Assembly: GCA_947175215.1 (NCBI GenBank)
Contig: CAMWLR010000011.1
Coordinates: 1 to 48,353, forward strand
Direction: 5' to 3'
DNA from: an uncultured Porphyromonadaceae bacterium
Lineage (GTDB): Bacteria > Bacteroidota > Bacteroidia > Bacteroidales > Muribaculaceae
DNA length: 48,353 nt
Position 1 is the stretch's first letter; every line of letters begins with the position of its first letter. The notes under the pieces are model-generated. The model was not told where the DNA came from. It did not search any database and saw only the letters and a list, made by a program, of their open reading frames with translations. The position numbers were made by a program, and so were the translations under genes. Below, in pieces: positions 34,400 through 43,319 of the stretch.

Positions 34400-35035
34400 T
34401 TATTGGGGCTCACCAAACAGTAGTCGCCACTCATCGGCAACCGTTATCGACGAGGAGTGACCCGACAGCAGTACGGTATCGCCAGGCAGAGTCAGGATCT
34501 TGTCGATGATCGAGCGTTCGAGTTCTGGGCGGTCTCCACCGGGGAAGTTTGTCAGACCGGGGCCATGCTCATACAGGGTGTCACCGACAAACGCCACTTT
34601 CTCTTTCGCGGAATAAAACGTCACCGATCCGGGGGTGTGGCCCGGTGTATGGATAACTTTGAGAGCAAATCCCGCATTCTCCTTGAGCCTGATGATTTCG
34701 CCGTCATACAGTTCCTCGTAATGGGGGACTGTGATTGGGTGACCGGTGTTGCCGCTGAGGTTGAGATACGGGTCAGTCAGATACCGGGCATCAGAGGGAT
34801 AGATATAGATCGGTGCGACCAGTTTCTCACGCAAGATCTCGGCCGCGCCGAGGTGATCAAAGTGACCATGGGTGAGCAGTATCTTCTCGATTTTCCAACC
34901 GTTGCGCTTCACGATGTCATATATCTCGCCGGCCTGAGCGCCCGGGTCGATGATAAAGCCAGCGCGGGTCACGTCATCTATGTAAAAATAGCAGTTCTCG
35001 GCATAAACGCCATAGACGGTCAATTCTTTAACCAT
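34400..35035 (-). CDS. MBL-fold metallo-hydrolase (glyoxalase II-like)
   Basis: A 211-aa cytoplasmic zinc hydrolase of the metallo-beta-lactamase fold, small single-domain type. Metal motif THGHFDH (His56, His58, Asp60, His61), then HTPGHTPGS, FVGDTLYEHGPG and a C-terminal LLSGHSSSI. It lacks the C-terminal substrate domain of true GloB, so the thioester substrate is not assured. Third gene of a marR-frnE-MBL unit (20-bp gap), which suggests a link to thiol or electrophile stress. Confidence 0.88.
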   Translation of the reverse strand: MVKELTVYGVYAENCYFYIDDVTRAGFIIDPGAQAGEIYDIVKRNGWKIEKILLTHGHFDHLGAAEILREKLVAPIYIYPSDARYLTDPYLNLSGNTGHPITVPHYEELYDGEIIRLKENAGFALKVIHTPGHTPGSVTFYSAKEKVAFVGDTLYEHGPGLTNFPGGDRPELERSIIDKILTLPGDTVLLSGHSSSITVADEWRLLFGEPQ

Positions 35036-35055
35036 GAATCTAACCTCCCGTCCAT

Positions 35056-35778
35056 TTATAACAACTGACAGCCGTCAGGGCCGCAGACATGCGGACGTTC
35101 GCCCCCTTGGGCTGACACTGCCGATTGATCGGCGGTCGCCTTAAGTTCACGTTCGAGTGCCGACTTGAAGCCGTCGATCGACATGGCACCGGGGATGGCA
35201 AACACACCGTTAATGATGATATACGGCACACCGTGGATGCCGCGCATCGCAGCCTCACGTTCATCAAGACGCACCTCATCGACATACTCCTCAGAGTCAA
35301 GTACCCGCTTGACCTCGCCCTCATTCATGCCGACCGACAACGCCTTATCAAGCAGTACCTTATGGTCAGACAGCACAAGATTCTCAGTGAAATATGCCGC
35401 AAACAGGGCCTTGTTGAGACGGTCGACGGTCTCTCGGTCATACTTCGCCTCGGCCAATTTCATCAGCCTGTGGGCGTCGCGCGTGTTAGAGTACTGTGTG
35501 GTGGCGTATCTGAAGTCGATACCCAACTCCTTGCCGAGATTTGAGATCTCCTCGATCTGACGTTTAGCGCCGTCGAGTGACAGACGATACTTCATCGCAA
35601 AACGCTCAGGCGTTGTGGTCGTCACCTCCTTAGGGGCGGTCGGGTCAAGTTCAAAAGCGCGGTAATCGATCTGCACATCATCCTTGATGCCAAGCTCCTC
35701 GATGGCACGTTCAAGACGGGTTTCGCCGATATAGCAATAAGGGCAAGCAAAGTCGCTCCAAACAGTAAGATTAATCAT
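35056..35778 (-). CDS. DsbA-family oxidoreductase (FrnE-like)
   Basis: A 240-aa thioredoxin-fold protein with a helical insert. Active-site Cys12-Pro-Tyr-Cys15 (SDFACPYCYIGE) and cis-Pro loop GVPYIIINGVFAIPGA. There is no signal peptide, so it acts in the cytoplasm, as FrnE-type proteins do, and is not a periplasmic DsbA. The C-terminus ends in CGPDGCQLL, adding a second Cys pair (CxxxxC) as in FrnE relatives. It follows the MarR gene by 29 bp. Confidence 0.9.
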   Translation of the reverse strand: MINLTVWSDFACPYCYIGETRLERAIEELGIKDDVQIDYRAFELDPTAPKEVTTTTPERFAMKYRLSLDGAKRQIEEISNLGKELGIDFRYATTQYSNTRDAHRLMKLAEAKYDRETVDRLNKALFAAYFTENLVLSDHKVLLDKALSVGMNEGEVKRVLDSEEYVDEVRLDEREAAMRGIHGVPYIIINGVFAIPGAMSIDGFKSALERELKATADQSAVSAQGGERPHVCGPDGCQLL

Positions 35779-35807
35779 AATCGTTTCCTTTCTCTTTCAA
35801 TATATAC

Positions 35808-36242
35808 TTAAATTATTGATTTAATTCGGTTTAGTATCGTGACAAACATCGTCATTTCCTCAGGTGTCAGCAACTCTTTGAGCGCCTCATGACGCATACG
35901 GGCCACCTTCATCACCGTCGGACGCAACCTCTTGGCCTCATCCGTGAGATAAACCTTTAGACATTTATGGCTGACCGGCTCAGTCCTGAGCAACCCTTTT
36001 GCCACCATACCCTTAATGCAACGACACACCGCAGCGTTATCCTTGCCAAGCAACCCGGCAATCTCGCATTGCTGTGCGCCCTCACGGTCATATACCGCCC
36101 TCAGCACAAGGTATTCGGCAGTCGCGATCTCAAGACCGCAAGCCTTAAGAGCCTGTGCCAACTCAGCGAGCAGCCCTTGGTAAACACTCCCAAGCAAACA
36201 GCCCAGATTAGGCCTCCCGTATATAACCTGTTTATCACTCAT
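35808..36242 (-). CDS. MarR-family transcriptional regulator
   Basis: A 144-aa winged-helix repressor: GLEIATAEYLVLRAVYDREG, CEIAGLLGKDNAAVCRCIKGMVAKGLL (recognition helix) and wing EPVSHKCLKVYLTDEAKRL. Several Cys residues (around 25, 41, 71, 78, 97) leave thiol-based sensing possible but unproven. I chose the ATG at 36242 (MSDKQVIYG); the longer frame from 36320 would run through the operator. It heads the operon with the DsbA-like and MBL genes and probably controls it. Confidence 0.9.
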   Translation of the reverse strand: MSDKQVIYGRPNLGCLLGSVYQGLLAELAQALKACGLEIATAEYLVLRAVYDREGAQQCEIAGLLGKDNAAVCRCIKGMVAKGLLRTEPVSHKCLKVYLTDEAKRLRPTVMKVARMRHEALKELLTPEEMTMFVTILNRIKSII

Positions 36243-36274
36243 AGTACCAATTAAACACCTCATCCCCCCAAATA

Positions 36275-36288
36275 GTTGACTCGTCAAC
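36275..36288. promoter_or_regulatory. MarR-type operator palindrome
   Basis: GTTGAC-TC-GTCAAC, perfect 6-bp arms, within TAGTTGACTCGTCAACCA, 33 bp upstream of the marR start. Position and symmetry fit an autorepressor site. Confidence 0.7.
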
Positions 36289-36358
36289 CATTTATCCCCT
36301 CTCCCTTCTTTAGCCACCAAGGATAACGACTTAATCTCAAACCACCATGAAAAAGCGA

Positions 36359-36386
36359 CTCCCGCCGGGCCGGAGGCTGGCGGGAG
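36359..36386 (-). terminator. rplS terminator
   Basis: CTCCCGCC / GGCGGGAG with a 12-nt loop, followed on the minus strand by TCGCTTTTTC; 58 bp after the rplS stop. Confidence 0.8.
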
Positions 36387-36443
36387 CTGGTTTGCTTTGT
36401 TGATTGGCGGCCCGAGGGGGCTGCCGCAGACTGATCGGGGGGA

Positions 36444-36803
36444 TTAGTCTTTCTTCACTACGCGACGCTCTTTGATACGGGCTTTCTTGCCGGTGAGGGC
36501 GCGGAGATAGTAAAGTTTTGCGCGACGTACTTTACCGTACTTGTTAACCACGATTGAGTCGATAAATGGTGACTCCATCGGGAAGATACGCTCAACACCG
36601 ATGTTGTCGCTCATCTTGCGTACAGTGAAACGTTTCTTGTCGCCCTGGCCGGTGATCTTGATGACCACGCCACGATACTGCTGGATACGTTCCTTGTTAC
36701 CCTCTTTGATGCGATATGCAACGGTGATGGTGTCGCCGGGGCCGAAATCGGGGTGTTTTTTGCCGGTAGCAAAAGCCTCTTCGGCTACTTTAATAAGATC
36801 CAT
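36444..36803 (-). CDS. rplS: 50S ribosomal protein L19
   Basis: 119-aa ribosomal protein at the 30S-50S interface. Family blocks: [52 protein letters not shown] and [22 protein letters not shown]. It stands alone here, without rpsP, rimM or trmD, and has its own promoter and terminator. Confidence 0.98.
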   Translation of the reverse strand: MDLIKVAEEAFATGKKHPDFGPGDTITVAYRIKEGNKERIQQYRGVVIKITGQGDKKRFTVRKMSDNIGVERIFPMESPFIDSIVVNKYGKVRRAKLYYLRALTGKKARIKERRVVKKD

Positions 36804-36833
36804 TTTTTTGAAAATTAAAAATGTTCAACAATG

Positions 36834-36875
36834 TCGCAATATTCGCGGGCAGCCGTGTCCCGCCAGAGATTGCGA
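36834..36875 (-). promoter_or_regulatory. Hairpin in the rplS 5' leader
   Basis: Outer stem TCGCAAT / ATTGCGA and inner stem GCGGG / CCCGC, right at the expected 5' end of the rplS mRNA. It could be an autoregulatory L19 leader; this is inference from position and pairing. Confidence 0.5.
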
Positions 36876-36885
36876 ATTTCGACCG

Positions 36886-36917
36886 CAAAGTTACAACTTT
36901 CTTACGGTCTGTGCAAG
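36886..36917 (-). promoter_or_regulatory. rplS promoter
   Basis: Minus strand CTTG (36917-36914), 20-bp spacer, TAACTTTG (36893-36886). Confidence 0.8.
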
Positions 36918-37076
36918 TGTCGGGCGGTGACATTTCTCTGTTAAGAGAAGTTAAAAACAATTCCTAAAATCCTGAGATGAGCGCCTGATATCGGTGAAAT
37001 CTATGTAAAACGGGGCGTTGGGCAATTTAATCACGGTATTTATCTAATCGGTTTAACTTTTAACTGTATATTTGCG

Positions 37077-37084
37077 TTATATAA
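37077..37084 (+). promoter_or_regulatory. -7 box of the efflux operon
   Basis: TATATTTG, 58 bp before the chosen tolC start, with TTTA 21 bp upstream as a weak -33. Confidence 0.6.
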
Positions 37085-37141
37085 TCAAAGAGTGATAGTC
37101 GGTGCTGTATGCCCTGCTGTCTGCTAATAACCATCACATCT

Positions 37142-38449
37142 ATGCTTAGACATTCGCTGCTAATATTGTGCCTGACCGTTGCCTCGGCCCTCTATGCCGA
37201 GATCCCCGACAACGGCGTATGGAGCTATCTCGACTGCATCGAGTATGCCCGCGAGCACAACATATCGCTTAAACAGTCTATACTTGCCGAGGAGAAAGCC
37301 GAGTATGACCTCGATGCCGCCAAGGGTCAATGGCAGCCGACACTCGACTTTGCCACCTCTCACGCCTATACCAACGCCATCTGGGGGGTAAGCCCTCATA
37401 ATACATTCGGAGGTAACTTTAACCTCAATGCCGGGTGGACGGTGTATAACGGCGGAATCAGACGCAATACCATCAAGCGTGAGACTGACAAGACCGAGAT
37501 CGCCAGACTGGCCTCAGAAGATCTGTTTCGCTCTATCGAGACCGATATACTAAAGGTGTATCTCAATTTGCTGTACGCTCAGGAATCTATCGAGATTTAT
37601 GAAGAGGCGGTCGAGTTGTCGCAAGCTCAGGTCAACCGCGCCCGTCAGCTGATGTCGGCCGGCACGCTGTCGCGTGTAGATTTCGCACAGCTCAACGCCC
37701 AGCTCGAGCAAGACCGCTATGCCCTCACCAACGCCCGCAGCCAGTATGCCACCCGGCGTATGGAACTCAAGAAGATATTGCAGCTCGGTATCAACGACAC
37801 CATCTCGCCGATGATGCTTGACTGGGATGAGAAGATGATAATGGCCGACTTGCCGCCGATGCAAGAGAGCTATATGATGGCCATCGACACCGACCTGCAG
37901 ATGCGGTCACTCGCGTTGCAGAAAAAGGTAGCCGACTATGACATCGCAATCGCCCGCGGGGCGCGTCTACCCAAGATCAGCCTTAATGCAGGGGCGGGTA
38001 CGTCCTACGCCCTGCCGACAGATAATCTCGGCTTGCAGCTCAAAAATGCGCTGTCAGAGCAGATCGGCATATCGCTGTCGATACCTATCTTTGACCAACG
38101 CAAGACCAAAGTCGCTGTCGCTCAGGCCAAGGTGGCCCGAATGGGTGTCGAGCTTGACACCGACCAGCGTCTGCTCGACCTGTCTCAGGAGATCGAATCA
38201 TGGTATGTCAATGTCACCGAATCTCAGAGCCGTTATCTGGCGGCCATACAGCAAGAGAAGTCGGCCGCCCTGAGTAATGATCTCGTCAACGAACAGTTTA
38301 ACCTCGGACTCGTCAATACGGTCGAACTGCTCACGGCCCATAACAACCTGCTCGAGGCACGCCACACGCTGCTACAGGCCAAGTTCATGACCGTCATCGG
38401 GCGCAAGATGATCGACTATTACCGCACAGCGGTCGTTTCCCTCCCCTGA
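37142..38449 (+). CDS. TolC-family outer-membrane efflux protein
   Basis: Outer-membrane channel of a tripartite exporter. 435 aa from the ATG at 37142, which opens directly on the signal peptide (MLRHSLLILCLTVASALYA). The upstream ATG at 37109 would add 11 residues and weaken it. Two OEP repeats with long coiled-coil segments (QAQVNRARQLMSAGTLSRVDFAQL, NEQFNLGLVNTVELLTAHNNLL). First gene of a four-gene operon with the adaptor, ATPase and permease. Confidence 0.92.
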   Translation: MLRHSLLILCLTVASALYAEIPDNGVWSYLDCIEYAREHNISLKQSILAEEKAEYDLDAAKGQWQPTLDFATSHAYTNAIWGVSPHNTFGGNFNLNAGWTVYNGGIRRNTIKRETDKTEIARLASEDLFRSIETDILKVYLNLLYAQESIEIYEEAVELSQAQVNRARQLMSAGTLSRVDFAQLNAQLEQDRYALTNARSQYATRRMELKKILQLGINDTISPMMLDWDEKMIMADLPPMQESYMMAIDTDLQMRSLALQKKVADYDIAIARGARLPKISLNAGAGTSYALPTDNLGLQLKNALSEQIGISLSIPIFDQRKTKVAVAQAKVARMGVELDTDQRLLDLSQEIESWYVNVTESQSRYLAAIQQEKSAALSNDLVNEQFNLGLVNTVELLTAHNNLLEARHTLLQAKFMTVIGRKMIDYYRTAVVSLP

Positions 38450-38510
38450 CGCCGACCTCTCCCCCTCTCTATATCTCCCTCACCACACATTCATGCAAAT
38501 TATCCGTAAG

Positions 38511-39677
38511 ATGAAATCAACATACTATCTGTCTCTGCTTGCATTGCTTATCGCAGCCACCGGCTGCAAGAAGACACCGAAGATCATGCTGCAGACCACA
38601 ACCGTCACCTCGGGAAATGTAAGCGAGACGGTCACCGCCACCGGCACGCTCGAATCAGTCACTCAGGTTGATGTCGGTACTCAGGTCACCGGTATCATCT
38701 CAAAACTCAATGCCGACTTTAACTCGGTCGTGACTAAAGGTGAACTGATCGCCGAGATTGACAAGACAATACTCGAGGCTGACCTCGAATCGGCCAACGC
38801 CACTCTTGAGTCGGCGCGACTGACGTATGAGTACACCAAGACAAACTTTAAACGCGACCAGACTCTGTATGAAAAGGAGCTGATAAGCGAATATGCCTTC
38901 GAGACATCGCTCAAGGATTATAAGGTGGCCGAGCAGGCTTATCACAAGGCGCAGGCCGACCGCGTCCGCGCCGCCAAGAACCTCAACTATGCCGAGATCT
39001 ATTCACCGATCGACGGTATCGTCATCTCGCGAGATGTCGAGGTGGGCCAGACAGTGGTATCCAACATGAGTGTCGCCAATCTGTTTACGATCGCCGACCT
39101 TGACCACATGCAGGTTGTCGGTGATGTAGACGAGGCCGATATAGGTCAGGTCAAAGTGGGGCAGCGCGTGGTGTTCACCGTTGACGCCTATCCCGATGAC
39201 ACATTTACCGGGAATGTCACCCAGGTGCGCCTGTCAGCGACCACCGAGAGCAACGTCGTCACCTATGAGGTGATCGTCTCGGCCGATAATGCAGACCATA
39301 AACTGATACCCGGCCTGACGGCCAACCTCACCATCTACGTCCTTGAGGAAGATAACGTGACTACTATCCCTGTGGCCGCAACCAAGTTCACTCCGCGAGA
39401 CTATCCCGGCGTCAAAGGTCTCCCCCTGCCTGCTTCATCAAGCCAAGCTCCGGCTGACGACAAATCTTCATACGTCTATCTGCTGCGCAACGACAGCCTC
39501 TACCGCACCCCTGTTATCCTCGGGGCTGCCAACGGTGTTAACGTGGCCGTTCTCTCGGGTCTTAAGGACGGAGACGTAGTGGCCACCGGCTATGAGTCGT
39601 CAGAAGCTGCCGCCGCCGAGGAGAAAGCCCAAGGTCAGACCAGCCCGTTTGCCCCCAAACCGCCACGCCGTAAGTAA
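38511..39677 (+). CDS. MacA-like periplasmic adaptor lipoprotein
   Basis: Membrane-fusion protein linking the inner-membrane permease to the TolC channel. 388 aa from the ATG at 38511; lipobox LIAATGC places the lipidated Cys near residue 19. Order: beta-barrel strand (VTATGTLESVTQVDVGTQVTG), a long helical hairpin (about 80-165), lipoyl half (YSPIDGIVISRDVEVGQTV), and membrane-proximal domain. The C-terminal tail is Ala/Glu/Pro-rich and ends PKPPRRK. Export substrates are unknown. Confidence 0.92.
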   Translation: MKSTYYLSLLALLIAATGCKKTPKIMLQTTTVTSGNVSETVTATGTLESVTQVDVGTQVTGIISKLNADFNSVVTKGELIAEIDKTILEADLESANATLESARLTYEYTKTNFKRDQTLYEKELISEYAFETSLKDYKVAEQAYHKAQADRVRAAKNLNYAEIYSPIDGIVISRDVEVGQTVVSNMSVANLFTIADLDHMQVVGDVDEADIGQVKVGQRVVFTVDAYPDDTFTGNVTQVRLSATTESNVVTYEVIVSADNADHKLIPGLTANLTIYVLEEDNVTTIPVAATKFTPRDYPGVKGLPLPASSSQAPADDKSSYVYLLRNDSLYRTPVILGAANGVNVAVLSGLKDGDVVATGYESSEAAAAEEKAQGQTSPFAPKPPRRK

Positions 39678-39716
39678 TAACCGGCCTGTCATTGCGTCAT
39701 CAAAATCCGTAACTTT

Positions 39717-40463
39717 ATGTCAGAACGCGATATAATCGTCATAGACCGTATACGCCGTAACTTTGTCGTCGGCGATGAGACGGTCAAGGCTCTCAGAGGT
39801 GTCTCATTCAGGATAAAAGAGGGAGAGTTTGTGACCATTATGGGCACATCCGGGTCAGGTAAATCGACCCTGCTCAATATTCTGGGGTGTCTCGACACCC
39901 CCACCTCAGGCGAGTATCTGCTTGACGGCATCTCGGTGCAGAAGATGAGCAAGAATCAACGGGCGATAGTCAGAAACCGTAAAATCGGATTCGTATTCCA
40001 GAACTATAATCTGCTCCCCAAGACAACCTCGCTTGACAACGTCGAGTTGCCGTTGCTCTATAACTCGGCCTTTAACGCCAAGGAGCGGCGCGAACGTGCC
40101 ATCAAGGCTCTTGATGCCGTCGGCCTGCACGAACGTCTCTATCACAAGAGTAACCAGATGTCGGGCGGCCAGCAGCAACGTGTGGCAATCGCACGCGCCC
40201 TTGTCAATGACCCGGTGATAATACTGGCCGATGAGGCGACGGGAAACCTCGATACGCGCACCTCTTTCAGTATTCTCACACTTTTCCAGGAACTTCACGC
40301 ACGCGGGCGCACCATTATTTTTGTCACCCACAACCCCGAACTGGCCGATTACTCATCGCGCAACATCGTCCTGCGTGACGGTAAGATCGTGTCTGACACC
40401 ATCAACGAGCACCCCGCCTCAGCCAAGACCGCCTATGACGCCCTCCCCAAAGAGAATGACTGA
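39717..40463 (+). CDS. MacB/LolD-type ABC transporter ATP-binding protein
   Basis: 248-aa ATPase. Walker [11 protein letters not shown]-loop FQNYNLLP, signature MSGGQQQR, Walker [15 protein letters not shown]-loop VTHNPE. In MacB of Proteobacteria this domain is fused to the permease; here it is a separate gene 23 bp upstream of it. Confidence 0.95.
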   Translation: MSERDIIVIDRIRRNFVVGDETVKALRGVSFRIKEGEFVTIMGTSGSGKSTLLNILGCLDTPTSGEYLLDGISVQKMSKNQRAIVRNRKIGFVFQNYNLLPKTTSLDNVELPLLYNSAFNAKERRERAIKALDAVGLHERLYHKSNQMSGGQQQRVAIARALVNDPVIILADEATGNLDTRTSFSILTLFQELHARGRTIIFVTHNPELADYSSRNIVLRDGKIVSDTINEHPASAKTAYDALPKEND

Positions 40464-40486
40464 GCCGCCAATCTAAACATCACCAC

Positions 40487-41707
40487 ATGAGATTTGTCAA
40501 CCTCCTCAAAATAGCCCTGAGGGCTCTCAACAACAATAAGCTGCGCTGTTTCCTGACCATGCTCGGCATCATCATCGGTGTGGCGTCGGTCATCACCATG
40601 CTCGCTATCGGCCAGGGATCTAAAAACAGTATCAAGGCCCAGATCTCAGAGATGGGATCAAATATGCTGATGATATTTCCGGGTAGCGGACAACGCGGCG
40701 GTGTGCGCCAGAGTGCCGATGACATGCAGACCCTCAAGGTCGAGGATTATGAGGTGATACGCGACAACGCCAAATTTGTCTCGGCCATTTCACCTCAGGT
40801 GAGCAGCGCCGGTCAGTTTGTCAACGGCAACAACAACTACCCCTCGCAGCTGAGCGGCATCACCCCCGACTATCTCAACATACGCAAACTCAATGTCGAT
40901 GAGGGTGAGATGTTTTCTGACCACGACATCGCCACCGCGGCCAAAGTGTGCGTGGTGGGCCGGACGGTGGTAAACGAACTCTTCCCCAACGGTGAGAATC
41001 CGCTCGGCAAGGTAATCCGCTTCAACAAGATACCGCTGACAATTGTAGGCGTACTTGAGGAGAAAGGAACAAACTCGATGGGACAGGATCAGGATGATGT
41101 CGTACTTGCCCCCTACACCACCGTGATGAAACGTGTGCTGGCCATCGACTACATCCAAGGACTTTTTGCAAGCGCGCTCAACGAGAATCTCAGCGATGAA
41201 GCATCTGACGAAATCACCCAACTGTTGCGCGCCAACCACAAGCTCAAAGACGAGGCCGAGGATGACTTCCAGATAAGGTCACAGCAGGAGTTGAGCGAAA
41301 TGATGAGTTCGACATCAGATATGATGACAGTGCTGTTGGCCTGCATCGCAGGTATCTCACTGTTAGTGGGCGGCATCGGCATCATGAATATCATGTATGT
41401 ATCGGTGACCGAGCGCACCCGTGAGATCGGCCTGCGCATGGCTATCGGAGCCCGTGGTATCGACATCCTCTCGCAATTCCTGATCGAGGCCATCATCATC
41501 AGCGTCACAGGCGGTATCATCGGTATACTCGTCGGGGTTTTAGCCTCGTGGCTCGTAAACGTGATAATGCAGTGGCCGGTCTACATTCAGGCCTACTCGG
41601 TATTGCTGTCATTTGTGGTCTGCACGGTCACCGGCGTATTTTTCGGCTGGTATCCTGCCCGCAAGGCGGCAAATCTCGACCCTATCGAGGCTATAAGATA
41701 TGAGTGA
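40487..41707 (+). CDS. MacB-type ABC transporter permease
   Basis: A 406-aa four-helix permease: TM1 near residues 20-42 (CFLTMLGIIIGVASVITMLAI), a large periplasmic MacB_PCD domain (about 45-270), and three C-terminal helices with the FtsX-type motif GIGIMNIMYVSVTERTREIG. It would couple ATP hydrolysis outside the membrane to mechanotransmission of periplasmic substrates. Its stop is 19 bp from the convergent DHHW gene stop, and no terminator fits in that gap. Confidence 0.94.
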   Translation: MRFVNLLKIALRALNNNKLRCFLTMLGIIIGVASVITMLAIGQGSKNSIKAQISEMGSNMLMIFPGSGQRGGVRQSADDMQTLKVEDYEVIRDNAKFVSAISPQVSSAGQFVNGNNNYPSQLSGITPDYLNIRKLNVDEGEMFSDHDIATAAKVCVVGRTVVNELFPNGENPLGKVIRFNKIPLTIVGVLEEKGTNSMGQDQDDVVLAPYTTVMKRVLAIDYIQGLFASALNENLSDEASDEITQLLRANHKLKDEAEDDFQIRSQQELSEMMSSTSDMMTVLLACIAGISLLVGGIGIMNIMYVSVTERTREIGLRMAIGARGIDILSQFLIEAIIISVTGGIIGILVGVLASWLVNVIMQWPVYIQAYSVLLSFVVCTVTGVFFGWYPARKAANLDPIEAIRYE

Positions 41708-41726
41708 CCGACAGGCAGCCTGAGAG

Positions 41727-43283
41727 TCAATCGACATTTTTCACCTCTGCCGCAGGTTGAGGCTCGTCGGCGGAGGGTTCTTTTAGGGGATTCTCCTCAT
41801 GAACCGATGCCGGAGTCTCTATGGCCGGTGTTGCGCTCTCACTACTACCTTTCTCCTTAGTCGGTTTATCTGCTGTGTCTGTAGTTTTATCACCGGGCGC
41901 TGACGGCGCGGGTGCACCCTTATATGTCAACAGGCTTTTTGACTTGGTCGCCACACCTTTACTGCACGCGTTGAAAATATTATTGATAAAGAGAAAGTCA
42001 GTGATACCGTTGCTGCGGCAATAGTCAACGATGTTGTGGGGGAAGTAACGGAAATCAAGCACATGCACCTCCTCAAACGAGCCGAAAAGATAACCCGGTA
42101 CGGCATTACCGTAGCTGTCTTTGAGTATTGCCAGTTTGCGTCCGTTTTTCACACCGGTCTTTACCTTGACAATCAGGAAGTCGCTCCCCATAAATGTCAG
42201 ATAGGCATTGCCTGATCCGTCCTTAAATTTCTTAAAGAACTCGGTGTTGAACGGTTTACCTTCACCTGTGATTTTGAAGTTCTTGTCGACATTGACTATC
42301 GTGAAAGTCGTCTGATAGCTTTTATCCTTGGGGGTGTAATAGACAAAGTCCTCAGGCGCGTTTTTGACGGATATATCCTTGGAGTAACCGTACATCGTGC
42401 CCACAAAGCCGTGGATGACATTCTGATCAAACTCAGACATCTCCGGTTGGTGTACCCCGGCGACACGGGCAAATTCACGTGCTGCGTAATATGCACCCAG
42501 CGGGGCCCAGTGATGGTCAGTGCGCAGGTAAATATCTTCATGCACGTGATCCGACAGCGCTGTGTATGCGTTTACGGCTTTGATCCCCGGGTTAAGCGAG
42601 GAATAGATGTGGCGTATTGTGGGTAATTGTGACTTGTACAGCCCGGGGTGTTTGCGAGCCTCCTCGGGGCAATAAAACTCCATGGCGATCGGCACGACCA
42701 TCGAATATACCTTTACACCCGACCCAAGTGCCTCATGATATGCGTTGACCATTGAGACGTAGTGGTCGCCGGCAGCCGGGCCGGCACTGAAATTCATCAG
42801 CGCCCTGACTTTATCGCCACTCCCTACAATGAGAATACCCGACTTACTCATCTTTGATGTCTCACCGTCTGCTGCCGATATATCTCCGTCGGGGATGTCA
42901 CGATCAGTATCATCCTCATCAGATGCGTTTGTGCCATCCGTATCATCGTCAACACCACCGGGGATCAGATCTGCACCGACATCTCCGGTCTGGTGGAACA
43001 CAAATTGGTCTTCGCCAGAGCCGCGTTGTAACCTCATCCCCTTTTTGACCGTCATGCTCAGGTTCATGAAATCATCGCGAAAAGGCTGGCTGTCACTAAA
43101 CCAGGCAGAGAGATCTGACGTAAAGCTGCCGGCTCTGAGCCGATCAAAGCTGAACTCGGGGAAAGTCTTGAGTTCGCGCCGCTCGACAGCCGAGAATGTC
43201 GGGCGGGGGAAGAAGAGAAACACGATGGTGAATGACATAAAGAGGCCACCGATAAGTATGATGAAGATATTTGCGCGTTTCAA
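41727..43283 (-). CDS. DHHW/AlgX-like protein of a glycan O-acylation operon
   Basis: 518 aa with an N-terminal membrane anchor (IFIILIGGLFMSFTIVFLFF) and a periplasmic SGNH-like domain carrying the DHHW motif (LRTDHHWAPLGAYY, residues 256-259). AlgX/AlgJ-type proteins pass acyl groups onto exported polysaccharide. Two oddities: an acidic low-complexity stretch at about 106-145 (DDDTDGTNASDEDDTDRD) and a Pro/Ala/Glu/Lys-rich tail of about 60 residues. Last gene of the SGNH-MBOAT-DHHW operon, 36 bp after the MBOAT gene. Confidence 0.9.
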   Translation of the reverse strand: MKRANIFIILIGGLFMSFTIVFLFFPRPTFSAVERRELKTFPEFSFDRLRAGSFTSDLSAWFSDSQPFRDDFMNLSMTVKKGMRLQRGSGEDQFVFHQTGDVGADLIPGGVDDDTDGTNASDEDDTDRDIPDGDISAADGETSKMSKSGILIVGSGDKVRALMNFSAGPAAGDHYVSMVNAYHEALGSGVKVYSMVVPIAMEFYCPEEARKHPGLYKSQLPTIRHIYSSLNPGIKAVNAYTALSDHVHEDIYLRTDHHWAPLGAYYAAREFARVAGVHQPEMSEFDQNVIHGFVGTMYGYSKDISVKNAPEDFVYYTPKDKSYQTTFTIVNVDKNFKITGEGKPFNTEFFKKFKDGSGNAYLTFMGSDFLIVKVKTGVKNGRKLAILKDSYGNAVPGYLFGSFEEVHVLDFRYFPHNIVDYCRSNGITDFLFINNIFNACSKGVATKSKSLLTYKGAPAPSAPGDKTTDTADKPTKEKGSSESATPAIETPASVHEENPLKEPSADEPQPAAEVKNVD

Positions 43284-43319
43284 TGATTTGCAGTTTTAGT
43301 TATCTGTCAGGTTAAAAGG

